A DNA stretch of 64,000 bases, taken from contig NC_088798.1 in assembly GCF_011386835.1 (NCBI RefSeq), forward strand, positions 8,184,001 to 8,248,000, given 5' to 3'. Within the stretch, counting starts at the first letter, position 1; the number at the start of each line of letters is the position of its first letter. Position numbers and translations under genes: made by a program. The DNA is from Chrysemys picta bellii (taxonomy: Eukaryota > Chordata > Testudines > Emydidae). The notes under the pieces are model-generated. The model saw only the letters and a list, made by a program, of their open reading frames with translations. It did no database searches and had not been told where the DNA came from. Positions 48,543-58,312 of the stretch are shown here, piece by piece.

Positions 48543-48672
48543 AAATATGCATCCGAAGAAGTGAGCTTTGGTCCACGAAAGTTTATGCTCTAATAAATTT
48601 ATTAGTCTCTAAGGTGCCACAAGTACTCCTGTTCTTTTTGCGGATACAGAGTAATACGGCTGCTACTCAAAC
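48543..48672 (-). mobile_element. SINE, full-length, minus orientation
   Basis: The + strand runs from ATGCATCCGAAGAAGTGAGC through CCACGAAAGTTTATGCTC and TCTCTAAGGTGCCACAAGTA to TTTTTGCGGATACAGAGTAA. The head, read on minus, starts near 48672. A 12-bp target duplication, TTGCCTCATTTA, lies at 48531-48542 and 48673-48684. It serves as the within-window reference for the rearranged copy at 7658-7743. Confidence 0.9.
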
Positions 48673-48684
48673 TTGCCTCATTTA

Positions 48685-50289
48685 GGAGTTCAAATGTATA
48701 TACTTTTTCATTGGTGGGTAATTCTGTAGAGTCACATGACCGCTTTGCCTACTTGAAACAGTAAAAGTAGGGAAAAGCCTATCTGTTCTTTATACTGTTT
48801 CAAAGGAAGAGGTAAAGAATGGATACTGATCAAAGGGATTGTTTGTACAGGATTACTGTTCACAATAAAGCCTTCTATTCCCTTAGTTTCAATTACAATG
48901 TGCATGAAACCAGTCCATTATTAGAAAAGCTTGTTTCCAGAAAAATGCATTGCATTAAAAATATAACACATTATTGGAAGGTACTGCCTTCAGAATGCCC
49001 AACTTATTTAATGTCAACCTCAACAAAACTTCAATTAGTTCTAATTTAACAGTAAATGCCAGCTGTACAATTTAACTCAACCCATGTTAGCTAGCTGTTC
49101 CCAGCGATACACAGTGTTTACTTTAGAAGTGAACCTCTTTGCACCATCCGGGTGCTTTAATGCATGCAGAAAGCTCCTTGGACCTAGGGTGGTAGACGCT
49201 GTAGGCACAGAGAGGTGGACTGAAATCTTCAGAGATCTTTTCTCTGAATAATTTTGAATTCTTGAGCAATGTGTAGAGGAGCGTCTGATGTGCTAAGTCT
49301 GTCTAGAAGAAGCTCTATTAGGATGCTGGTGCTGGTTATTCCTACAAAGTTTGAATCTCTGATTTTTGGGGAGACAGACTAGAGCCCTAATCTTTGATTC
49401 AGCACTAATCTACTTTTCCCAGGATTCATGAAATATTGCCTCAAATAAGCTTAGCCTATATTCATCTTTCAAGAAGAGTAGAATTATCATCACCTTATTA
49501 AAGAATGTTACAGTGGAATTATATTAGCAGTACAGTGTTTAACAGTTCCAGGAGTAGCAGGAAGGAGAGGGAGAGGGAACGACAGAAATTTTCTCTAAGC
49601 CTAAAGGGCTTTTTTAAAGATCAATTCATGAGTATTTGCCAGAAAAGTGGAACCCAGTTCACTAGTTGTTTCTCTAACTTTATCTCTATTTTGCTCTTTA
49701 ATAAAAAAAATAAAAATTGAAACATACGCTGATAGTAGAAACACAGTTCTTTCCTACCTAATACCCCAATTCAGGAAAGCATTTAAGTTCTGTCTGGAAC
49801 AGTGATGCTTTTAGGCTAATACTTAGTTCCATACCCTTTTCTGTGTAATTATAGCGCTTCTAAAGACAACAAAAGAACTGGAATGTTTGTTTGTATTTTA
49901 GAACTTTTTGAGAATTACATGAAATGGGCTCGACACTCCGAGTGTACGAATTATAAATACTTCAGCGCTGATCCAACAAAGCACTTAAATGAGTGCTGTT
50001 ATGGCACTATACCGCATTATTTTGGTTTATAATGCATCCACTGAACCATGCGTCATTTGTCTATTTAATTTTTCCTTAAAATCCCCTAGAAGAATCCCTG
50101 CAATTCTACTTTCAAATTATCCCAATACATATAGACAGTTTCAATAGGAATGAACAATATGGTGTAACCTATCAAGTGTTTAAAGGAAGAAGATAAGGAT
50201 TTGTAAGCATCCCAAAACTACCAAAAGCAGACTTTTTTGGGAAGGAAGGGGGTTAAACACTCAAATCAGTGAACTAATTGACTTATTGA
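48685..50289. other. Unique non-coding DNA
   Basis: No gene or repeat recognised. A purine-rich GAGAGGGAGAGGG tract lies near 49567. Confidence 0.4.
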
Positions 50290-50970
50290 TAACCAAGGTG
50301 GGTGTCTTTTATTGGACCAACTTCTGTTGGTGAGAGAGAAGCTTTCCAGTTACACAGAGTCTGGGAAAGGTTCTCAGGGTGTCACAGCTAAATACAAGAT
50401 CAAACAGATAGTTTAGCATAAGTAGTTAACACATATTCGAAGGGAACATTCAAGGTGAAGTGGCCCGTTAACACTCCTGCAGTCATATGACAAAAGGGGG
50501 GTTAGTGGGTTACAGAACAATCTGATAAAAGACAAAAAAAAACCCACCCACCCTATCATCTGTGGTGAATACTTTGCACAAAGTGATCACTCTATATCTG
50601 ACCTCTCAGTCCTCATACTCAACAGAAACCTGCACAACACATTGAAAATACAAGCCTGGGAGCTTAAATTCATAACTTTGCTAAACACTAAAAATCATGG
50701 GCTAAATAGATACTGTATTTATGGCTTATTACAATAATCTATAACCCACTAACCCCCATTAGCCCTATGACTATGGAGTGTTAAGGGACAACTTCACCTT
50801 GAATGGTCACATCAATATATACTAATTACTTATGCCAACCTATCTGTTCAACCTTGCATTTAACTGTCATACTTTCTTTTCCAGACCTGAGGAAGAACTC
50901 TATGTAGCTCAAAGGCTTCTCTCACCAACAGAAGTTGGTCCAATAAAAGGTATTACCTCACCCACCATGT
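50290..50970. mobile_element. DNA-transposon-like element with about 60-bp inverted ends
   Basis: The left end reads AAGGTGGGTGTCTTTTATTG, GACCAACTTCTGTTGGTGAG and AGAGAAGCTTTCC. The right end is the near inverse: GGCTTCTCTCACCAACAGAA, GTTGGTCCAATAAAAGGTAT, TACCTCACCCACC. The body has no coding capacity. Inside each arm the short palindrome ACCAACTTCTGTTGGT is itself self-complementary. Confidence 0.65.
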
Positions 50971-50975
50971 CTTTC

Positions 50976-51409
50976 TAAGGTCATGTCTTCACTACATAAG
51001 AATGGCCCTACTGGGTCAGACCAAGGGTCCATCTAGCCCAGTATCCTGTCTTCTGACAGTGTCAGGTGCCGCAGAGGGAATGAACAGAACAGGTAATCAA
51101 GTGATCCATCCCATCGCTCATTCCTAGCGAATAGCCATTGAGGGACCTATTTTGCATGAATTTATCTGCCGCAGCAGCGCTTTAATGTGGCTGTGTAGTT
51201 ACAGCACCAGCGCTGTGGGAGCTCTATTAAAAAAAAAAAACATCTCCATGAAGGGAGTAGTTACCAGCGCGGCTCCCAGTGCTGGTGCACTGTCTACACT
51301 GCCACTTTACAGCGCAGAAGTTTGCAACGCTTGGGGTGAGGGGAGTGTTTTTCCACACCTGAGTGAGAAAGTTACAGTGCTGTAAAGTGGCAGTGTAGAC
51401 AAGGCCTTA
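50976..51409. mobile_element. MITE with an inserted CR1 end
   Basis: Outer ends TAAGGTCATGTCTTCACTAC and GCAGTGTAGACAAGGCCTTA are inverted repeats (most of 20 bp match). If the TA is the target duplication, the superfamily would be Tc1/mariner-like; this is not certain. The sequence from 51168 to 51409 is MITE body. A CR1 3' end sits at 50996-51167. Confidence 0.7.
50996..51167 (-). mobile_element. CR1 3'-end fragment, antisense
   Basis: ATAAGAATGGCCCTACTGGG, TCAGACCAAGGGTCCATC and TAGCCCAGTATCCTGTCTTC give the familiar CR1 end, shared with the copy starting at 44824. Confidence 0.85.
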
Positions 51410-51878
51410 CACCCTGAGACTGACAGCTCCAACACTGCATACCTATTATTAATAACCACACTTTTGTAAATACAGTTTTATAGAAGTGCTATCAGTTAGA
51501 CACTATCTTCTAGATTGCTCAGTTGTTTATGGGTTTGCCGGATTTAAATTCTTTTCTTGATAGCATCTACTCCCAAATCCCTTGCATGAAACAAGACACA
51601 CTAGAAGACGTTGATTTCATCCAATTACAGTCATTAAGGGGTCATTTGGTCATGCCAAAAGCAAATATTTCTTTGATTTTTGTGCCATAAGCCTGACAGA
51701 CTCCAATCCAGAAAATAAGTTCTCTTGATGCTTAAGCTTGCGTTCAAATATTTCCATAGCCCATTTATGGACTCAATACAATTAGTACTAGAACTTATTT
51801 TTCTATTACACATTTTTCTTGCATACAGAATCTTTATATTCTCTATTAGTGTTTTATACATTCAGAAAAGAAATATAA
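51410..51878. other. Unique non-coding DNA
   Basis: I see no gene or repeat. Confidence 0.4.
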
Positions 51879-51892
51879 ATACTATTAAGAAT

Positions 51893-52113
51893 ATACAAAG
51901 TAACAGAGGGTCCTGTGGCACCTTTAAGACTAACAGAAGCATTGGGAGCATAAGCTTTCGTGGGTAAGAACCTCACTTCTTCAGATGCAAGTCTGAAGAA
52001 GTGAGGTTCTTACCCACGAAAGCTTATGCTCCCAATACTTCTGTTAGTCTTAAAGGTGCCACAGGACCCTCTGTTACTTTTTATAGATTCAGACTAACAT
52101 GGCTACCCCTCTG
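51893..52113. mobile_element. Snap-back SINE with 89-bp inverted arms
   Basis: Arms 51897-51985 and 51992-52080 are reverse complements with a single C/A mismatch (51940 against 52037), separated by the 6-nt loop TGCAAG. The right part continues to 52113 with the SINE head read on minus (CAGAGGGGTAGCCATG...). A 14-bp target duplication, ATACTATTAAGAAT, flanks the whole structure at 51879-51892 and 52114-52127, so it was inserted as one unit. Confidence 0.95.
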
Positions 52114-52127
52114 ATACTATTAAGAAT

Positions 52128-52726
52128 GTAGTGCTCCAAGAGAAATTGTAACACACCTTCTGAATAGGTTGCATAGACATAATACTTTCTATCTAAAAGT
52201 TTCCCTTATGTCTGAAAAGATCATCAATTGAGTTCCTGTTAGAAATGCTTACAAGTCATTCATATACTAAAACTTGGAGAAAAGTTTAGTTATTTTTTTT
52301 TAATTGAAAGTAATGGTGACCTAGTTGGTCAAGGTAAGTTTTAAGGGAGCACTGTCTAGCTGCTCTAGACCAAATATATTAAAATAGAAACAAAAGATCA
52401 TAAAAGCAAGCAAATTTATAGGCAGTTTCAGGAAAGAACACTGCAAAGTACAGTGAAACTGTCTTACAGTAAAGAGGTGTGGGTTTTTTTTTCTTCCCTT
52501 TTCCACCAGAACTTCACTTAAAGCAGAGGTTTACTATGGCTCAGATCCTGCATAGAGATTTGTCCATGTAGCATCCCACAGACTTCACTAGAAGAAAAAT
52601 GCAGGTCACTGTTTGCAGAATCACAACCTGTACAGAACTGCAGTCGGCATGTTGCAATGCATTGGAACAACCTCGGAGTTTCACTCTCCTTTGAAATTTC
52701 ACTATTTAATGGACTAGTGCATTAGT
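52128..52726. other. Unique non-coding DNA
   Basis: No gene recognised. Near 52530-52600 is a weak match to the dispersed 'CAGATCCTG' motif family. Confidence 0.4.
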
Positions 52727-53830
52727 TAATGGACTTGCCTATTTAGTAAGACTTTTGATACGATCTCACATGCCCTTCTCATAAGCAAACTAAGGAAATG
52801 TAGTCTGGACAAACCTACTATAAGGTGCGTGCAAATTGTATTCAGAGAGAAGTTAATGGTTCATAGTTAAGCTCAAAGGGCATATTGAGTGGGGATCTGC
52901 AGGGATCTCTGCTGAGTCTGGTTCTTTTCAATATCTTCATTAATGATTTAGATAATGGCAGAGTGTACATTATAAAGTTTGCAGATGATACAAAGCCAGG
53001 ACAGGTAGCAAGTGCTTTGGAGGACAGGATTAGAACTTAAAATGATTTTGACAAACTGGAGAAATGATCTGAAATAAATAGGATGAAATTCAATATGGAC
53101 AAATGCAAAGTATTACATTTCAGAAGGAATAATCAATTGCACAAATACAAAATGGGAAATGATTGTTTAGGAAGGAGTACTGCAGAAAAAGATTCTGGGG
53201 CTTATAGTGGATCACAAACTAAATATGAAACAATATAATACTGTTGCAAAAAAAGCCAACATCGTTCTGGGATGCATTAGCCGAAGTGTTGTAAGGAAGA
53301 TACAAGTAGTAATTTTTCCACTCTACTCAGCACTCATAAGGTTCTAGAATAGCGTCCAGTTCTGGGCACTTCAAAAAAGATGTGGAAAAATTGGAGATAA
53401 CCTAGAGAACAAAAAAGGTTTAAAGGCCTCGAAAACATGACCTATAGGGAAAGACTGAAAAAATTGGGTTTGTTTAGTCTGGAAAAGGGGGGGGGGAAAT
53501 GGAGAAGTCTTCAAGTAGGTAAAAGTTGTTATAAAGAGGAGCGTGATAAATTGTTCTCCTCCATTGTGGACAGGACAAGTAACGGACTTAGATTACAGCA
53601 AGGGAGGATTTAGGTTACACATTAGGTAAAACTTCCTAACTGCAGGAGTAGTTAAGCACTGGAACAAATTACCGAGGGAGGTGGTGGAATCTCAGTCACT
53701 GGAGGTTAAGATAAACACCTGTCAGGGATAGTCTTCTATTTAGATAATACTCAGCCTTGCCGCCGTGCAGGGGACTAGACTAGAGGACCTACCAAGGGCC
53801 CTTCCCGTCCTACATTTTTATGATTCTATA
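52727..53830 (+). mobile_element. CR1 LINE, 5'-truncated, with decayed ORF2 end
   Basis: Translation in pieces gives KTFDTISHALLISKLRKCSL, VLFNIFI-like NDLDNG, and KFADDTK, the palm with the catalytic Asp pair in FADDT. It continues with MKFNMDKCKVLHFRRNNQ. Stops and frame changes interrupt it several times. The 3' untranslated region contains GGAGGATTTAGGTTACACAT, TTAAGCACTGGAACAAATTA, GGGAGGTGGTGGAATCTC and ends near TTTTTATGATTCTATA. A poly-G run lies near 53485. It is a dead copy. Confidence 0.9.
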
Positions 53831-54429
53831 TCTGAAATCACTTAAAGCAGGTTACATATCTAGCCATTTTACAAAACTGCTTAAAAATACATCAACGTTT
53901 CAGAATGAGATCCACACTAAGTCAGTTCAATCGCATCAGCAAAAATGCCACACAAATCAAGACGACGACATAAGTAAAACACTAAGACTTTATTAAAAAT
54001 CCAAAATTTATTGCAAATTGTACTTTGCTTCCCTCCTTTCTTCATTTTTACATGATTTATTGATATCCATGATTTTTTCACAGATGTATTTGTTGACTTT
54101 GGAGAGTCTCTGTGCAATTTCAGTTTCATCCACAGTTTCTTGTGCTATTCTGTCATACAAACATTCTGGGGGAAAAAGTAAGAGAACAGCAGTTATTTTT
54201 AAGAAAAGAATTTAGCCCTGTGCTGGAAATCAGTACAGCAAATAAAACATGCTCAAGGTACTATAGAGCCAGCACTTCATTAGCAACTTGTATATTTTTG
54301 TAATTCAGTGTTCTATTGTACAATAAAAGGGTTCTCTGATTCATTGGTTTGGTCCCCCTTATCTGGCACAAGTTTAGGCTTGCCATGTTTGAATCTTTGT
54401 AGGGCACAAGCAGCTCACAAGTTATGACA
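53831..54429. other. Unique non-coding DNA
   Basis: Open frames on both strands (53917-54129 minus, 54018-54303 plus) overlap each other and lack family motifs. No splice-bounded exon is convincing. Confidence 0.35.
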
Positions 54430-54905
54430 TTTCTCTGGCCTCATGAGTAGAAATGGGGGTAAATCCAAACTCATATGGTGTCACTCCTACCCTTTCTGTC
54501 ATCAATGCCAACCTTAACCCCTTCATTTGTCCACAACTCCCAGAACAGTCTTAAAGCTTTCTTCCAGACGACATAGAACACCCTTACTGAAAATGATCTG
54601 TCAGGCCACTACCCTTTCCTCCTTCAAGTCACTTCTACCGTCACACCTACAAGACATTAGCCAAATAATAGTGGTTAGGAGGAGAAGCAGTAGGAGATAG
54701 GGGACATTTAGTTCACATTTTAAAAAAAATTATGTAGTATACATTAATATGGCTATATCGTGGTTATACATCTCTTCCCAACCATTTGTATTTTGTTGGT
54801 TTAATAGATTGGGGTGGAGATGATCTTGCTCTGGTTTTGTACAGTACTTTGCATATTGTGGGCTCTGTTCTACTGGAATATAAATACAAAATAATAAAAT
54901 AAAAT
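54430..54905 (+). mobile_element. L3/L2-like LINE 3' end
   Basis: The tail TTGTACAGTACTTTGCATAT then TGTGGGCTCTGTTCTACTGG and AATATAAATACAAAATAATA parallels the 3' end at 22900-22985. Upstream, ORF2-end-like sequence (CTTTCTTCCAGACGAC, CCTCCTTCAAGTCACTTCT) is decayed. Confidence 0.55.
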
Positions 54906-56438
54906 CAATGAGGTCAGTGGGAGCTGAGACCACTCTCTACTACCCGCAGATGGCACTTAGCAAGTTGCAGGATCAAATGTTTTTCTGCAATGAATTAGAG
55001 AGGTAGCACCCTACTTTCAGCTCCTTAAAATCAGGTGTGCATTTTGTTATGTTTTATAATTGAAATAATTTCTATTGTCGTGTAGGCTACGAGTAATAAA
55101 TAGCTTCCAAGATTGATTAAACAATCTCTGCTTTGCTTTGGCTAGTAATCAATTTTAGCAGCCATTTATTGCTTCATATTCTAGAAAGCTATAGAGATTA
55201 TTGCTTAATTAACAAGTTTTATAATGTTGCTAATGCATCGTATTAAAAGTTATGAAAATTAAGTATTATTCATGCTTTGCAGTTCATTTTGAAGCTGCTC
55301 AGAAGTTTTATAAAAGGTTATATTTTGCATTAACAAGGTGTATAACAGTGCTCGGGCATCAAACTTTTTATAACTTCTGTATAATATACTACACAGTAGG
55401 GATTTTTAAGCAGCAAGAGATGTTAGCCACCTTAAGGGCTAATTCTGTCTTTTTAAAATGTATTTTAAACAAACTATTCTGCGACTAGAAAATGGTGAAA
55501 ACATCTGAAACAATATGAATTTTATGGACTCTTCACTGGAAAATGTATTGGCTATTGTTAAATAAATAAAACCAATTGGCAGACAGACTAACGGATGTCA
55601 ATATGCAGCAAAATATTATTTGAAATAATGTGGCAAACAATGGGGGAATTAACTGTAACAGATTCATTGTGCTCAAGGCAGAATATTACATCACTATAGA
55701 AACTTCAGTAGTATAGCACTGAACTATTAGTAACAAATAGGGGGTTTCTGCCCAAGAGACCTGCCACATAAGTACAGACAATATTGTGACTTTACCACAG
55801 CCCTGAACAAGGGATGATGTGTAAGTTGTATCAATTCAAAAGTGGCCCTAGGAGTCACGGTGACTCAGACATACCCCATGAGCCACAATTCCTCCCTGCT
55901 TCCTTCCTGCCCGCACCCCAGAGGGCTATAAGGGGGAGTAATTTACTGCTGGTATAAGGCTGCTGGTTTAGCTACTGATCAGTGAGATGGGCTCCACCTA
56001 TTCCTTGTCGTCCAGCTATGTGGAGGGAGTAAGTAGACAAGTAGCCCCATTCTCTCCTACGCAACTGGATCTGAGATTCAGGTAGTCTGCACAGGTGTGT
56101 AAGAGAATTGTACTCCTTTGTTTAGGTGTACAGTCCAGGTCATTGGCCATGCACAGCAAGGCCCTACACTCAATGTCATGGCATCCCTGTGTCTGTATTG
56201 GGATAACTTTTGAACACTGAATCCAACCAATTTCAAAGTTTCAGGGACTGGTCTAGGCATCAATGGCAGTACCCTGTTGATTCTGGTGAAAACCAGAAAA
56301 GCCGGACTTGGAGGAAGATATCAGGCCCACAGACTGCCTGATGTTGCAAGCAGAAGAATCGCTCTGGCATCCCCCGATGCTGCCTACACTTATCACAGGC
56401 AGCAGGTAACTGGCTGCATGGGGAGATTGTCTACAGTG
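54906..56438. other. Unique non-coding DNA, possibly conserved in part
   Basis: 55050-55500 is AT-rich, complex and repeat-free with several TAAT/ATTA cores, so it is a candidate conserved non-coding element by appearance only. The remainder shows nothing recognisable. Confidence 0.4.
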
Positions 56439-57487
56439 CAGCAGTTCTCAGCGGGCCAAGCTGTGTGCTAACGGCCGCCAACGTGCCAGGATCACCAGCC
56501 TGCCCCGCATGGCAGGAGTCTGGGGTTAGCGCTGGTGGCTGGTCAGGGATCTGGGGCTCCCACCAGGGTGTGGGGCAGCCATGCGGTGGGGATCTGGACA
56601 GTGGCCGGCCCCATGAGCTCCAGGGGCTGGGGCAGCCGGCCCACCCCATGTTGCAGGGGCCGGGGCAGGCAGCCGGGTCCAGAAGTGAGGGCAGCCACGC
56701 GGCGGGGGTCCTGGGCAAACAGCCCCACAGCCCTGCATGGCGGTGGTCCAGGGTCAGGGCAGCTGCATGGGGGCCTGGCAGCTTGCTAGCCCCGTCAAGC
56801 CTTGTGGGGTCTGGGGTGGGCCACGGCAGCCATCCCCACAGCGGGGATCCAGGATGGGTGCAGCTGCGGTCCAGGGTTGGGGCAGCCATGTGGCTCCAGG
56901 TGGTGGGGGTCCAGGTCTGCCAGCCACTCACCCCCACAGGGCAGCTGTGTGGCAGGGGTCTGGAGTCAGGGCAGCCAACCCTGCCCTTCAGGGTCCAGGG
57001 TGGGCCTCAGCAGGCAGCTGGCCCTGCGACAGGGGTCTGGGGTCAGGGCAGCTAGCCCAGTGGTGGGGTCTGGGGGCTAGGCAGCAGGGGTCTGGAGTCA
57101 GGGCAGCTGGCCGTCCCGGCCTGCCCCACCCAGCCTCATGGTGGGCTGTGGTAGGCAGCTGGCCCCATGGCAAGGGTCTGGGCAGCCACACGGCTCCACA
57201 GGGTGGGGATCTGGGTCTGCCGGCCAGCCCCAAAGGGTCTGGGGCAGCCACGCAGCATGGGTCCAGGGTAGAAGCAGCCCTGCTGCAGGCATCTGGGGCA
57301 GGTTGCCAGCCCCACAGGGGCTGGGGCAGCCACACAGGTCTGGGGGCCAGGGCAGCCAACTGGCTCCACATGGTGGGGGGGTCCAAGCTCAGGGTCCGGG
57401 CTGCCGCTGCCCTGCCCCCTGCAGCCCAGATAACACATTGTGGGCCACATATGCGGCCCGCCGTGTGTAACAAGTTGAGAACCACTG
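56439..57487. mobile_element. GC-rich non-autonomous element with hAT-like ends
   Basis: The ends CAGCAGTTCTCAGC and GTTGAGAACCACTG are imperfect inverted repeats of the CAG...CTG type. The expected 8-bp target duplication is poor (CTACAGTG versus CTCTAGAA). The interior is a degenerate tandem array of GGGGTCTGGGGCAGCCA-like units of roughly 35-70 bp. Frames up to 272 aa (56737-57555) arise from the repeat and its composition; I do not regard them as genes. Confidence 0.6.
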
Positions 57488-58093
57488 CTCTAGAAATAAG
57501 AGAACTTTATAGGATACACTTTGAGGGATGTGTGGCAAAGGGAGAATGGTGGTAATGAGGGAAGCAATGATCTGAAGAGGTGGTGTGGGCAGGTCAAGCA
57601 AGGACCTAGAGTTGTGGTGGGGGAGAGATACTGTTTATAATGAACCCACAGTTTCTCCACAAATATCTGCCCTGGAAGGAGAAGGGACCCTGGTGTGTAA
57701 GTAAGTGATTCCCAAGCACAGTTTGAGGAGGAGGGTGCGAAGGAGGGTTCTGGTGGGTAAGGGTGTGAACTAACAGCAGATTAATATGCTGCTCTCTCTC
57801 ACCACAGACGCAATAGTGTATGACCCTCTAATAATCTTGCCCTAAGCCCATATGAAGGGAGTGCTGGTGGATGATAGGCAGGTTACCTACAGAAAAGAGC
57901 CTGATTTAGGTGCACCAACCAGGCTACAACTCTCAATTGGTAAATGAGTATTAGGTAGAGATCATGAATGAGAAAACAGGATTCTTGTTGCTTGAAGCTA
58001 TATTGCAATGGAAATTCCCCCTATCAAAAAAATCACTACACTAAAAACCAAAAACAATCCACACTCCATTAGTGATGTAGGTAGCATCTCTAT
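57488..58093. other. Unique non-coding DNA
   Basis: No gene or repeat recognised. Confidence 0.4.
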
Positions 58094-58260
58094 CTTTTTA
58101 TCAGGTATTTGGAGCAATCAAATTTTTGAATTGCTCCGCTCCAGCTCCACTCTGGCACCAATATTGACTGCTCCAGCTCCGCTCCAACTCCGCGCTCCGA
58201 CTCAAATTAATTTTTAACTAAATAAAAAGTGCATACTTTGTAATTTTGAAAACACATTTT

Positions 58261-58266
58261 TTTATT
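58261..58266 (-). promoter_or_regulatory. Polyadenylation signal of the transposase gene
   Basis: AATAAA on the minus strand, about 47 bp after the TGA stop at 58313 and still inside the element, so the transposon carries its own 3' end signal. Confidence 0.65.
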
Positions 58267-58312
58267 CAGACTTTTAAAACAATTTAAATGTCATCAATGA
58301 TACAAACTAGAA

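Noticed and set aside
56737..57555. 272-aa open frame on +
   Set aside because: It overlaps many other open frames on both strands, is made of a repeated Gly/Ala/Trp-rich unit, and lies in a GC-rich tandem array. Composition explains it.
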